64,000 bases of DNA from Halopseudomonas xinjiangensis (GTDB lineage: Bacteria; Pseudomonadota; Gammaproteobacteria; Pseudomonadales; Pseudomonadaceae): NCBI RefSeq assembly GCF_900104945.1, contig NZ_LT629736.1, forward strand, positions 496,001-560,000. The letters run 5' to 3'. Positions 50,723 to 60,145 of the stretch are shown here, piece after piece (the stretch's first letter is position 1; each line of letters starts with the position of its first letter). The notes under the pieces are model-generated. The model saw nothing but the letters and a program-made list of their open reading frames with translations. It had not been told where the DNA came from and ran no database searches. Position numbers and translations under genes: made by a program.

Positions 50723-51868
50723 ATGCCAAAAATTCTTACAGTAACCAGCCCTTCATTGCCTCCGCTTGAGGAGTACCTGCCGTATCTGGAAAAGATATGG
50801 GCGAGCCGAACGCTAACCAACGGCGGACCTTTTCACCAGGAATTGGAATCGGCGCTAGCGGAGCTACTAGGGGTCGAGCATCTTAGTCTGTTCACCAACG
50901 GCACAGTTGCATTGGTGACAGCTTTGCAAGCGCTCCGAGTCACCGGCGAGGTCATCACCACTCCTTATTCCTTTGTGGCAACATCTCATTCGCTGCTTTG
51001 GAACGGACTAAAGCCAGTCTTTGTCGATATAGACCCAAAAACCTTCAATATAGACCCTGCTCTGATAGAGCAAGCGATCACGCCAGCTACCACGGCCATT
51101 TTGCCAGTTCATTGTTACGGGATCCCTTGCGACGTCATCGCGATTCAGAAAATCGCCGACATCTACGGTATCAAGGTAATCTATGATGCGGCGCATGCGT
51201 TCGGAGTGAAACTTCATGGGCGATCGATACTAAATTTCGGGGACCTATCTGTGATGAGTTTTCACGCTACGAAGGTCTTCAATACTTTTGAGGGTGGGGC
51301 AATCATATGCCAGGACCGAAAGACCAAAGAACGTATCGATTACTTGAAGAATTTTGGATTCGCTGATGAAGTCACGGTAGTAGCTCCAGGTATCAATGGA
51401 AAGATGAACGAAATGCAGGCGGCCCTTGGATTAGTTCAGCTATCGAGGGTGAGCGAACAGATGCGCGCTCGAGAAGCGATTTACAAGCGGTATTGCGAGG
51501 CGTTTGAAGGAGTGCCTGGGTTGTCGGTCGCCGCTGTGCCGGAAGGTGTTGAATGGAATTGGTCGTACTACCCATTATTGATCGATTCAGACATGTTCGG
51601 AGCGAGTCGGGACGATGTTTACGAGCGTTTGAAAGCGCAAGGAGTTTATGCTCGCCGGTACTTCTTTCCATTGATCAGTGAGTTTCCTATGTATCGAGGT
51701 TGTGTCGGTGCGTCCGAATGCGCTAACGCATATGAGGCTTCTAGGAAAATTATCTGCTTACCTATGTATCCTCATCTGGAAGAGTCGGATCAGACGGAAG
51801 TTATCCGGGCGCTGCTAACTATCGCCAAGGGAGCCCACTCCTATCTCAGCATGATCGGCGAGGAATAA
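50723..51868 (+). CDS. DegT/DnrJ/EryC1 family sugar aminotransferase
   Basis: A 381-residue PLP enzyme that would aminate a nucleotide-linked keto-sugar. The PLP lysine is K184 in SFHATKVFNTFEGG; D155 in YDAAHAFG pairs with the PLP ring. Closest known roles are VioA, FdtB or DesI-type transaminases acting on dTDP-4-keto-6-deoxyhexose, but the exact sugar cannot be fixed. ATG 50723 follows GGTGGAG. Its DNA is more AT-rich than that of flanking genes. With the next gene (three bases on) it forms an aminosugar N-acylation pair. Confidence 0.88.
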   Translation: MPKILTVTSPSLPPLEEYLPYLEKIWASRTLTNGGPFHQELESALAELLGVEHLSLFTNGTVALVTALQALRVTGEVITTPYSFVATSHSLLWNGLKPVFVDIDPKTFNIDPALIEQAITPATTAILPVHCYGIPCDVIAIQKIADIYGIKVIYDAAHAFGVKLHGRSILNFGDLSVMSFHATKVFNTFEGGAIICQDRKTKERIDYLKNFGFADEVTVVAPGINGKMNEMQAALGLVQLSRVSEQMRAREAIYKRYCEAFEGVPGLSVAAVPEGVEWNWSYYPLLIDSDMFGASRDDVYERLKAQGVYARRYFFPLISEFPMYRGCVGASECANAYEASRKIICLPMYPHLEESDQTEVIRALLTIAKGAHSYLSMIGEE

Positions 51869-51870
51869 TC

Positions 51871-52518
51871 ATGGAACGGTTCGCCATTATCGGTGCTGGG
51901 GGGTTTGGACGAGAGGTTATGTGCTATGCAGAATCTATGCTTAGCGGGCAATACGAGGGCAATTTTGAAACGATTTTCGCGCTAGAAGGCCGCCCGGATC
52001 CTAGCGTCTTGCATGGATATAAGGTTGTAGATTTGCAAGACATAATTTCGGGGAAAGCCGACATTAGCGCTTTCAGCATCGCCATTGCTGATGGTGTGGC
52101 TCGGGAACGTATCGCCGGTGTCTTGGAAGAAAGCGGAATCAAGCCATTTTCGGTTATATCAACTACCTCTTTAGTCTTCGAGAGGGCTTCTTTAGGCCGT
52201 GGAGCAATAGTCTCCCCGTATTCTATAGTTTCTCCTGACACGAGAATTGGTGAATACGTTCACTTGAACTATCACTCTTACGTCGCCCATGACTGTGTCA
52301 TCGGTAATTATGTAACCTTCGCGCCAGGCGTTAAATGTAACGGGGGCGTAGTGGTTGAGGATCATGCATATATCGGAACTGGCGCGATGATTAAGAATAG
52401 TGCTTCTGTTGCGATCACCATCGGAAAGGGGGCTACTGTTGGAATGGGGGCAGTGGTTACCAAGAGCGTGCCTGCCGGGAGCGTGGTGATAGGCAATCCA
52501 GCACGCGTCATTCGTTGA
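51871..52518 (+). CDS. PglD/NeuD-type sugar N- or O-acyltransferase
   Basis: A 215-residue protein with a nucleotide-sugar-binding N-terminal domain (FAIIGAGGFGREVMCYAES, residues 4-22) and a C-terminal left-handed beta helix of hexapeptide repeats (about 105-210). H140 in YVAHDCVIG is the likely catalytic base. PglD, VioB and NeuD share this layout. It would acylate the amino group installed by the preceding aminotransferase. AT-rich like its neighbours; only three bases separate it from the aminotransferase. Confidence 0.86.
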   Translation: MERFAIIGAGGFGREVMCYAESMLSGQYEGNFETIFALEGRPDPSVLHGYKVVDLQDIISGKADISAFSIAIADGVARERIAGVLEESGIKPFSVISTTSLVFERASLGRGAIVSPYSIVSPDTRIGEYVHLNYHSYVAHDCVIGNYVTFAPGVKCNGGVVVEDHAYIGTGAMIKNSASVAITIGKGATVGMGAVVTKSVPAGSVVIGNPARVIR

Positions 52519-52563
52519 TTTAAAATTTTTTCACACATGCATATGCCTTCTATTGAGGTGTCA

Positions 52564-55500
52564 ATGAAGCTTCCCCTGGTCAGCATTGTAATCCCGGCAT
52601 TCAAGTCAAAGTTCATCCGCCAAGCAATAGAGAGTGCGACCAGCCAGGATTATCCGAATTTAGAAATAATCGTCTGTGATGACTGTCATACTGACGAGAT
52701 AAACGAGGTGATACAAGGTCTATCTACCTCTATCCCTGTGCTTTATGAAAAAAACAAGATTAATCTCGGTGAGCGGTATAATCTTGCTAAAGCTGTTCGT
52801 CTTTCGAGCGGAAAGTATATCAAGTTTCTATACGATGATGATGTCTTGGAAACTAATTGCATCTCCGCTCTCGTCGAAGTTGCAGAGAGCGATGCGGGCA
52901 TATCGCTTGTGTCGTCTCGGAGACGTTTGATTGACGAAGCAGGGCGTTTTCTGCCGGACATTCCTGCAACCAGCTACCCTTTCGACTCGAGCGTAAGGAT
53001 AGACGGCTCTTCATGCATCACGAATCTCGCTCGACGGCCGATAAACTATATCGGTGAACCGAGTTCCGTTCTATGTCGGCGCGAAGATATACTACAGATT
53101 GGCCCTGACCCAATGTCACTCGACGGAACTCCCATCGATTGGATCGGCGATTTGGCCATGTACGTCAATCTGCTGCATCGCGGTGACCTCGCGCTTCTGG
53201 CGGAGCCGTTAAGTCGATTTCGTATTTCGACGCTCCAGTTTAGCAATGATGCGAGACTCGATAAGGATATCGCGAACCAAGACTATGCCGAATTCACCGA
53301 GGCGATCAACCGCTTGCAGTGGAGCGACCGCCAGTCAGATGGACGTCTCTTGCTTGTCGCTCCTCTTGATCTGGGCGCCCCTGCTTACCGGCGCATTAAT
53401 TTGGAAAAGTCGATCCGCGACGCTTATCTGTTGCGTCCCGCCGATATCAACGCTTGGCTGGCTGCTAGAACTCTTACTCCCATACAACGAGAATTGGTCG
53501 AGCGTAGAGCGAACGAAGATCGAGAACTGAGCGAAATTCTCTTCTTTCTTCTCGTCGATGATACAACCGAAAAAGAAGCGATAGATACGACGCTCAGTAG
53601 CCTCGCCGAGTTTGAATACCAGCAATACTTAACTATAGAGAAGATAAGCGCATCTTCCGCCAGAATCGAGAAGCCAAATTTCCTTGAAAAAGTCGGTGAA
53701 GTCCTGTCCAGGCATGCTTCGGCTTGGGTGGGATTTGTTCGCCCAGGTGAAATATTTTTGCCTAGCGGTCTCCTCATGGCCATTTCAAGCCTGAAGGGGG
53801 CGGACTCGTGCTGGGCCGTGTCAATGGACGAGGTATATCGACTGGCGAATGGCGAAACTGGAGGTGCGTTCCGTCCTGCTTTCAATCTCGATTACCTACT
53901 TAGCTTCCCATCCGGCAATTCGAGGCATTGGCTCTTCAATTCAGCCAAGCTTCGCGAATCGATCGTCGAGTGTGTCACTTCCAGTGAATGGTTTGAGCTG
54001 GAGGTACTGCTCCGCATGGCGGAGCTCGGTGGTCTCGATGTCTTTGGTCACATTTCGGAACCGCTCACCATAAGCGATGCGCCGGTTTTAGAGGATACGG
54101 GTGAAGTGCATGAAATTTTGAGCAGCCACCTTGCTCGCAGAGGTTATTGTGACGCGCGCGTTCTCTGTGACAGGCCTGGTCGATACAAGATTGTATATCC
54201 CCACGGTTTCGAGCCAATGGTCTCGATTATCATACCAACGCGTAATCAGCTTCCTATGTTGCAGCGATGTGTCGAAACCCTGTTGGAAGAGACCGAATAT
54301 TCGCGCTATGAAATATTGATCGTCGACAATCGTAGCGACGATCCGGATGCTTTGGCATGGCTGGAAGGCGTTAGCAAGTTAGATGAGAGCAAGATACGTG
54401 TCGTCCGATACCCTGAAGAGTTCAATTTTTCGGCGATTAATAACATGGCGGTTTCGCAGGCCAGGGGCGAATACTTGGTGCTGTTAAACAATGACACGGC
54501 AATAATCAGCAAGACATGGCTCAAGGAGATGATCAACCACGCGCTGCGACCCGAAGTTGGTATCGTCGGGTCTAAATTGCTTTTTCCTGACGGTAGCATC
54601 CAGCACGCCGGGGTCATCCTTGGTCTGGGCGGCCCCGCGGAACACCCTTTCATTGGCGAGGCGTCCGATGCGCCGGGTTATATGCACAGACTGCAGGTTA
54701 CCCAGAACTATACTGCGCTGACGGCGGCATGCCTGATGATTCGGAAGTCGGTGTATGTCAGCGTAGGGGGAATGGACGAAACCGCGTTTAAAGTGTCGTA
54801 CAACGATGTCGATCTGTGCTTGAAGGTCCGGCAGGCGGGCTATTTGCTGGTATGGAGTCCTCATTCGGTCGTGCTCCACGAGGGCAGTGTGAGCCAGACC
54901 CACGTGGACCAAAGTAAGCAAAGAGAGAAAAGAGCGCGGTTTGTTGCGGAACAAGACGCCATGTATTCGAAATGGTTGCCGGTCTTGGCGAGAGACCCCG
55001 CTTATAACCGCAATCTTTCGCTGGTGAAGCCAGGCGGTTTCAAGCTGGCAGATACTTCAATTTCATGGCGACCTCTCGACTCTTGGCGTCCGCTTCCTGT
55101 CCTGTTGGCGCATCCGGCGGATCTGTACGGCTGCGGTCATTATCGAGTAATTCAGCCGTTCGATGCGCTTCGGGACAAAGGTATTGTGGATGGTGCGTTG
55201 TCTGTCGGGCTGATGCATGTTGCGGACCTCGAGCGATACGACCCTGACGTGGTCTTACTGCAGCGACAGATCGGATCCGACCGGCTTGAGGCTCTGCGTC
55301 GCATGAAGGCATTTTCTCGTGCGTTCAAGGTGTACGAGCTTGATGATTACCTTCCCGGTCTTCCTCTCAAGAGTGCACACCGGCAGCACATGCCCAAGGA
55401 CGTGCTTCGCTCAATAAAGCGAGGATTGTCATACGTTGATCGGTTCGTCGTTTCGACTTCCGCGCTAGCCGATGTGTTCGCGGCTGATCATCCCAGTATT

Positions 55501-56079
55501 CACGTCGTGGAGAATAGGCTGGATCCAGTTTGGTGGGGTTCCTTGCCTGAAGCTACCCGCCGACAGTCTGGAAAACCAAGAATTGGTTGGGCAGGCGGTG
55601 CGAGCCACACGGGGGATCTAGAGTTGGTTTATGACGTCGTGAAGGATTTGTCGGAAGAGGTCGATTGGGTATTTTTCGGTATGTGCCCCGATAAACTGAG
55701 GCCCCACGTTCACGAATTTCACGCTGGAGTACCGATAGCGCAATACCCGTCCAAACTGGCGAGTCTAGATCTCGATTTGGCCATCGCTCCGGTGGAACAA
55801 AATCTCTTCAACGAGTGCAAAAGCAATTTACGGTTGCTGGAGTACGGCATCTGTGGGTTTCCGGTGGTGTGTTCTGATGTCCGTTGTTATCAAGGGCAGC
55901 TCCCGGTGACCCGGGTAAAGAACCGATACCGCGACTGGGTTGACGCGATCCGCCAGCATCTGGCTGATCCGGAGGCTTCCGAGCAAGCTGGTAGACGTCT
56001 TCAAGCTGCGGTGCGGCGTGACTGGATGCTCGACGAAGACGCCATCGCTCTTTGGAAGAAAGCTTGGCTGCAACACTGA
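52564..56079 (+). CDS. Large multidomain glycosyltransferase (FgtA/RfbC-like)
   Basis: An 1171-residue cytoplasmic protein. Module 1 (about 1-230) is GT2: VSIVIPAFKSKFIRQAIES and FLYDDDVL (DXD). Module 2 (about 325-500) has GT-A shape but lost its acidic residues: WVGFVRPGEIFLPSGL stands where family members have a D-x-D-D run. Module 3 (about 550-780) is an intact GT2: VSIIIPTRNQLPM, LLNNDTAII and GGMDETAFKVSYNDVDLC. Module 4 (about 845-1171) is GT-B-like: GCGHYRVIQP, YELDDYLPG, and LRLLEYGICGFPVVCSD. Comparable giants (FgtA of P. aeruginosa, Fgt1 of P. syringae) glycosylate flagellin and sit beside fliC. ATG 52564 follows GAGGTG; an in-frame ATG at 52537 is possible. Confidence 0.87.
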   Translation: MKLPLVSIVIPAFKSKFIRQAIESATSQDYPNLEIIVCDDCHTDEINEVIQGLSTSIPVLYEKNKINLGERYNLAKAVRLSSGKYIKFLYDDDVLETNCISALVEVAESDAGISLVSSRRRLIDEAGRFLPDIPATSYPFDSSVRIDGSSCITNLARRPINYIGEPSSVLCRREDILQIGPDPMSLDGTPIDWIGDLAMYVNLLHRGDLALLAEPLSRFRISTLQFSNDARLDKDIANQDYAEFTEAINRLQWSDRQSDGRLLLVAPLDLGAPAYRRINLEKSIRDAYLLRPADINAWLAARTLTPIQRELVERRANEDRELSEILFFLLVDDTTEKEAIDTTLSSLAEFEYQQYLTIEKISASSARIEKPNFLEKVGEVLSRHASAWVGFVRPGEIFLPSGLLMAISSLKGADSCWAVSMDEVYRLANGETGGAFRPAFNLDYLLSFPSGNSRHWLFNSAKLRESIVECVTSSEWFELEVLLRMAELGGLDVFGHISEPLTISDAPVLEDTGEVHEILSSHLARRGYCDARVLCDRPGRYKIVYPHGFEPMVSIIIPTRNQLPMLQRCVETLLEETEYSRYEILIVDNRSDDPDALAWLEGVSKLDESKIRVVRYPEEFNFSAINNMAVSQARGEYLVLLNNDTAIISKTWLKEMINHALRPEVGIVGSKLLFPDGSIQHAGVILGLGGPAEHPFIGEASDAPGYMHRLQVTQNYTALTAACLMIRKSVYVSVGGMDETAFKVSYNDVDLCLKVRQAGYLLVWSPHSVVLHEGSVSQTHVDQSKQREKRARFVAEQDAMYSKWLPVLARDPAYNRNLSLVKPGGFKLADTSISWRPLDSWRPLPVLLAHPADLYGCGHYRVIQPFDALRDKGIVDGALSVGLMHVADLERYDPDVVLLQRQIGSDRLEALRRMKAFSRAFKVYELDDYLPGLPLKSAHRQHMPKDVLRSIKRGLSYVDRFVVSTSALADVFAADHPSIHVVENRLDPVWWGSLPEATRRQSGKPRIGWAGGASHTGDLELVYDVVKDLSEEVDWVFFGMCPDKLRPHVHEFHAGVPIAQYPSKLASLDLDLAIAPVEQNLFNECKSNLRLLEYGICGFPVVCSDVRCYQGQLPVTRVKNRYRDWVDAIRQHLADPEASEQAGRRLQAAVRRDWMLDEDAIALWKKAWLQH

Positions 56080-56096
56080 GTTCAAGTTTTTTGGAA

Positions 56097-56126
56097 CGAG
56101 GCCGACATGATGTTTGGTCGGCCTCG
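56097..56126 (+). terminator. Possible terminator hairpin after the glycosyltransferase
   Basis: Ten-base perfect arms CGAGGCCGAC and GTCGGCCTCG around a ten-base loop, 17 bases after the stop codon. The following bases AAAGGCG are not T-rich, so this may be a stability element or a Rho-assisted end rather than a full intrinsic terminator. Confidence 0.45.
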
Positions 56127-56179
56127 AAAGGCGCTGTGTGATGCGCCGGCTTCGGAGTCAAGGGAAATAAAAAAATTCC

Positions 56180-56206
56180 TAAAGCTTTGACGAACGGCGT
56201 CGATAC
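56180..56206 (+). promoter_or_regulatory. FliA (sigma-28) promoter of fliC
   Basis: TAAA (56180-56183), 15-base spacer and GTCGATAC (56199-56206), matching the flagellin promoter pattern TAAA-N15-GCCGATAA with two differences. It leaves a leader of about 87 bases before fliC. Confidence 0.85.
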
Positions 56207-56299
56207 AGTAACTGAATGCGAACTCAATGGGTGCCTGGGCAAGTCCGGCCCTGGGGTCGCGGCTCAGGCAAACATAACCAGGTCTACGAGGTACTTACC

Positions 56300-57499
56300 A
56301 TGGCCCTTACAGTAAACACGAACGTAGCTTCACTGAACGCCCAGCGTAACCTGGGTGCCTCTTCTTCAAATCTGCAGACTTCCTTGCAGCGTCTGTCTTC
56401 CGGTTCGCAGATCAACAGCGCCAAGGACGATGCGGCCGGCCTGCAGATCTCCAATCGTCTGACCAGCCAGATCAACGGTCTGGGGGTAGCGACCAAGAAC
56501 GCCAACGACGGCATCTCCATTGCGCAAACCGCGGAAGGCGCTCTTCAGGAATCTACCAATATCCTGCAGCGTATGCGTGACCTGTCCCTCCAGTCGGCCA
56601 ACGGCTCAAACGGCGAAGGCGAGCGGAAAGCTCTTAACTCCGAAGTCGCCGAGCTGAAGAAAGAGCTGGACCGCATTTCTAACACCACTGCGTTCGGTGG
56701 CAAAAAGTTGTTTGATGGAAGTTTTGGTACAGAAACGTTCCAGGTAGGTAGCGCGGCTAACGAAGCGATCAGCGTTAAACTAAATGAAGTAAGCACTAAG
56801 GAGCTGAAGAGCGATTCGATCAGCAGCGGTACGATCGCTCAACAAGGTGCGGCTACTGCCTCTGGTGTGGTGGCAGTAGAGTTTACGGTCGCCTCGGGCA
56901 GCGCAGACGGCACCGACCGGGTTTTCAAAATCAGCGCAGAGTACGCGTCCGGCGCCACTGCTACTGAGCAAACCCAGCTTTTGGCTAGCACGATCAACGA
57001 TGCGAACATTGGTGTCGGTGCATTTGTCAACGACAGCGGCGCTATCGAATTGATCACCGACCGTAAGATGGGTACTGCTGCCGATGAACTGTCGATGACC
57101 TTTGCCACGGGCGCTACTGCTACCGCCGCGGAGACTGCCGCAAGCAGTGCCACTGATCAAACCTTCTCGAAGGTTACTACTGGCAACAGCGTGAAAGACA
57201 TTGACATTACTAGTGCCAAAGGTGCCCAGGAAGCGGTATATATCATCGACGAAGCGATGAAGTCGATCGATTCGCAGCGTGCAAGCCTCGGCTCGGTACA
57301 GAACCGCTTTGAGTCGACCATCAGCAACCTGCAGAACATCTCGGAGAACGCGTCTTCTGCTCGTAGCGCGATCAAGGACACCGATTACGCTGCTGAATCG
57401 GCCAAGCTGACCAAGAACCAGATCATGCAACAGGCTGGTACTGCAATGCTGTCCCAGGCGAACCAGTTGCCGCAGGCTGTCCTTAGCCTCCTGGGCTAA
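56300..57499 (+). CDS. fliC: Flagellin
   Basis: A 399-residue flagellin, exported and polymerised to form the filament. N-terminal D0/D1 ([18 protein letters not shown], then [20 protein letters not shown]) and C-terminal D1/D0 ([14 protein letters not shown], then [16 protein letters not shown]) are well conserved. The centre (about 170-310) is variable, rich in Ala, Ser and Thr, and carries the likely O-glycosylation sites. It is short compared with enteric flagellins. ATG 56300 is behind ACGAGGTAC. The glycosylation genes end 220 bases upstream. Confidence 0.97.
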   Translation: MALTVNTNVASLNAQRNLGASSSNLQTSLQRLSSGSQINSAKDDAAGLQISNRLTSQINGLGVATKNANDGISIAQTAEGALQESTNILQRMRDLSLQSANGSNGEGERKALNSEVAELKKELDRISNTTAFGGKKLFDGSFGTETFQVGSAANEAISVKLNEVSTKELKSDSISSGTIAQQGAATASGVVAVEFTVASGSADGTDRVFKISAEYASGATATEQTQLLASTINDANIGVGAFVNDSGAIELITDRKMGTAADELSMTFATGATATAAETAASSATDQTFSKVTTGNSVKDIDITSAKGAQEAVYIIDEAMKSIDSQRASLGSVQNRFESTISNLQNISENASSARSAIKDTDYAAESAKLTKNQIMQQAGTAMLSQANQLPQAVLSLLG

Positions 57500-57518
57500 G
57501 TCGGGAAGTGGTAACAGT

Positions 57519-57551
57519 GCGGAGAGAGGGGTGACCTTCTCTCCGCTTTTT
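57519..57551 (+). terminator. Rho-independent terminator after fliC
   Basis: Arms GCGGAGAGA (57519-57527) and TCTCTCCGC (57538-57546) with a ten-base loop, then five T. It lies 19 bases after the fliC stop and 20 bases before flaG. Confidence 0.88.
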
Positions 57552-57570
57552 CCTATGCGAGGTTAGTACC

Positions 57571-57975
57571 ATGGAAATGGGCACACCCAAACCGTTGCAA
57601 CTCAGCCGTACCAGCGTAAGCGCGGTATCGGTCGAGGCGGGCCTCAGCAGCCGTCCAATATCGCGGCAAGCCGATGCGGCGATGATCAACTCGTCGATCG
57701 CGCCTATTGCTACGCAGTCACCTGATGCTGTTCAGCAGTCCGCGGAAGTGAACAGAAACGCACTGGATACCGCAGTGACCGACATCCAGGATTTTGTGCA
57801 ATCCGTCAGTCGCAATATCGATTTTCAGATCGACGACTCCAGCGGACGCGTGGTCATCAACGTGACCGAGCGATCCAGCGGGGACGTGATCAGACAAATT
57901 CCTTCGGAAGAGGCCCTTCGCCTGGCCGAAAATCTCTCACAGATACGTAGCGTGTTGTTCGAGGCGGAAGCGTAG
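57571..57975 (+). CDS. flaG: FlaG-like flagellar protein
   Basis: A 134-residue protein: variable Ser/Thr-rich N-terminal half, then the FlaG domain (about 65-130) with IDFQIDDSSGRVVINV and the ending VIRQIPSEEALRLAENL. FlaG affects filament length. It follows the fliC terminator by 20 bases with no clear promoter of its own, so it is probably expressed by read-through. Confidence 0.9.
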   Translation: MEMGTPKPLQLSRTSVSAVSVEAGLSSRPISRQADAAMINSSIAPIATQSPDAVQQSAEVNRNALDTAVTDIQDFVQSVSRNIDFQIDDSSGRVVINVTERSSGDVIRQIPSEEALRLAENLSQIRSVLFEAEA

Positions 57976-57994
57976 GCTTCCTGGCCGGTTAAGC

Positions 57995-58009
57995 TGGCAC
58001 GTAACTTGC
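57995..58009 (+). promoter_or_regulatory. Sigma-54 promoter of fliD
   Basis: TGGCAC (57995-58000), five-base spacer GTAAC, TTGC (58006-58009). Full match to the -24/-12 consensus. The predicted start is near 58021, about 53 bases before fliD, implying RpoN with FleQ control of fliD-fliS. Confidence 0.87.
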
Positions 58010-58073
58010 CTGATGACCGGGAGACGCTGTGCGGATTCACAATCCGTCAACTTTTGGTCGGAAGGACACAAAT

Positions 58074-59504
58074 ATGGCTATTACAGGTATCGGTTCGGGG
58101 CTTGATATTCAGGGCATGGTAGCCGCCCTGGTCAACGCTGAAGCAGCGCCGAAAACCGCTCAGCTCAATCGTCTTGAAAAGGCGACGACAACCAAATTTT
58201 CTGCGCTCGGGCAGTTTCGTAGCGCGCTCTCTGATTTCCAGAAAACGGTCAAAGACTTGAATAGCGCATCGCTGTTCGAGAAGCGCACGGCTACGTCTGG
58301 TAAGACGGATATTTTCACGGTTTCCGCGGACACTAAGGCGGTTGCGGGAAGTTACAGCGTGCAAGTTTATAGTCTGGCGCAGTCGAGCAAGGTCGCGCTA
58401 CAAGGGTTCACCGATCCTACCTCGTCGCTTGGCGCGGGTGAGCTCGAAATCAGCTTCGGTGGTGATGCTCCGCTCAAGATCAATGTGACCGACGAGGCGA
58501 GCGGCCTCGCCGGAATTCGGGATGCGATAAACGCGGCTGGCAAGGAAAAAGGCTTGTCCGCGACGATTGTGAACGATCCCAGTGGGGCAGGTGGCGCCAG
58601 GCTTGTGCTGAGTTCAACTAAGTCTGGAGTCGGCAATGATATCTCGGTTGCAGTGTCGAGAGGCGGAGCCGAGCTTCAGAAGCTTGCCTTCCCGCCGCCG
58701 GCTTTCGATACCACCGATCCGCTTGCGCCGAAGGTCATAACCCAGGCCGCCGATGCCAAGTTCGCCATAGACGGCATTCAGATGAGCAGCAAAAGCAACG
58801 CCGTCGCGGATGCGATTGACGGCGTCACGCTGACACTGAAGGGTGCACAGCCCCAAGAAGAGCTCGACAACGCCAATACGATCAGCCTCACGGTGGGCGA
58901 GGACCGCGCCGGAGTGAAAACGTCCTTGAAAAGCTTTGTGGATGGTTACAACAAGCTGATGACCACGGTCGGTTCGCTTACGAAAGTCACCGCTGTCGGC
59001 GGTGATAGCGGGCAGCCACTCACCGGTGGTCTGGTAGGCGACGCGTCGGTTCGCTCGTTCATGACCGGCATTCGCGGAGATCTGGGTAACCCGGTTGGTT
59101 CGGGGGGACTCAAGATACTGTCTGATCTGGGTATTAGCACCCAGCGGGACGGGACACTGAAAATTGATGATACCAAGCTCGACAAGGTCCTCGCTGATAA
59201 CTTTGGCCAGCTAAGCAGCTTTCTTACCGGCGACGGTGGGTTGATGGCAAAGCTGGAGAAGACTCTTGAGCCATATACCAAGTCTGATGGCATCATTGAT
59301 AGTCGTACCAAAGGGCTCCAAAACACTCTCGACAGCGTCGATGATCAGCGTGAGGCGTTAACGCGTCGCGTTGGCAAACTGGAGACACGTCTGCTCGATC
59401 AATTCAACCGGATGGATACGCTCATTGGACAGATGTCCGGAACCAGCGATTATCTCGCGGGTGTTCTGGGTAGCCTCCCTGGTGTCGTAAAACAGAGTAA
59501 GTAA
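58074..59504 (+). CDS. fliD: Flagellar filament cap protein
   Basis: A 476-residue FliD (HAP2) with the conserved N-terminus [19 protein letters not shown] and the coiled-coil C-terminus (about 400-465, [20 protein letters not shown] then [12 protein letters not shown]). FliD caps the filament tip and, in P. aeruginosa, binds mucin. ATG 58074 follows GGAAGGA; an in-frame upstream ATG-like codon at 58029 adds 15 unrelated residues. FliS starts two bases after it. Confidence 0.96.
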   Translation: MAITGIGSGLDIQGMVAALVNAEAAPKTAQLNRLEKATTTKFSALGQFRSALSDFQKTVKDLNSASLFEKRTATSGKTDIFTVSADTKAVAGSYSVQVYSLAQSSKVALQGFTDPTSSLGAGELEISFGGDAPLKINVTDEASGLAGIRDAINAAGKEKGLSATIVNDPSGAGGARLVLSSTKSGVGNDISVAVSRGGAELQKLAFPPPAFDTTDPLAPKVITQAADAKFAIDGIQMSSKSNAVADAIDGVTLTLKGAQPQEELDNANTISLTVGEDRAGVKTSLKSFVDGYNKLMTTVGSLTKVTAVGGDSGQPLTGGLVGDASVRSFMTGIRGDLGNPVGSGGLKILSDLGISTQRDGTLKIDDTKLDKVLADNFGQLSSFLTGDGGLMAKLEKTLEPYTKSDGIIDSRTKGLQNTLDSVDDQREALTRRVGKLETRLLDQFNRMDTLIGQMSGTSDYLAGVLGSLPGVVKQSK

Positions 59505-59506
59505 AT

Positions 59507-59875
59507 ATGACCAGCCCCATCGACACCTACAAACAAGTCAACATCAGCCAGGAAGTCTCGCAATACCGCGCCGTGCAATTATTGCTTAACGGCGCTATCG
59601 AACGTCTGAAGCTGGCGCGTCATGCCCAGGCCACCGGAAACCCGGAGCGTCGAGGCGCGGCCGTCGGTAGCACCGTCAGCATCATCGGTGCGTTGCAAGG
59701 CTCGCTGGATATGGAGCTGGGCGGCGAAATTTCGCAGAACCTCGACGCATTGTACGACTACATGCTGCGTAAGCTTGCTGGGGTGGCGCTGGACGATACT
59801 CCACGCTCGCTGGAGGAAGTGCAGAGTTTGCTGGAAGAAATCAAGGAAGCCTGGGACGCGATCGAGCCGAAGTGA
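59507..59875 (+). CDS. fliS: Flagellar export chaperone FliS (first copy)
   Basis: A 122-residue four-helix Fli[21 protein letters not shown] at the start, [20 protein letters not shown] and [14 protein letters not shown] in helices 2 and 4. FliS binds the flagellin C-terminus and prevents early polymerisation. It follows fliD by two bases and shares its sigma-54 promoter. Confidence 0.94.
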   Translation: MTSPIDTYKQVNISQEVSQYRAVQLLLNGAIERLKLARHAQATGNPERRGAAVGSTVSIIGALQGSLDMELGGEISQNLDALYDYMLRKLAGVALDDTPRSLEEVQSLLEEIKEAWDAIEPK

Positions 59876-60083
59876 GGGGTAGAGGGCGGAAAGGTCGTGC
59901 CGGGTCGGTCTTCCCACAAAGGCGGAGTACCGCGCATAGCCATGGGAGGCGCGACCCGCGGCGACCGGACTGATCAGATCACGCCGAACCCGGGCGTCCT
60001 GCGGAGATGTCGCGGCGGGTCGACCCTCTCACTGAGTCTCGCCGGTCATGAGCTTTCAATTGTTCGCTTCTGCATAATTCCCC

Positions 60084-60109
60084 TCAAGTTTTACCGCGGT
60101 GGCCGATAT
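60084..60109 (+). promoter_or_regulatory. FliA (sigma-28) promoter of the second fliS
   Basis: TCAA (60084-60087), 14-base spacer and GCCGATAT (60102-60109). The -10 octamer differs from consensus by one base; the -35 by one base and the spacer by one. It ends 36 bases before the second fliS in a 270-base gap that follows the first. Confidence 0.68.
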
Positions 60110-60145
60110 ATAGGGTATGTGCAACACACCCAGGGACACAGCGCC

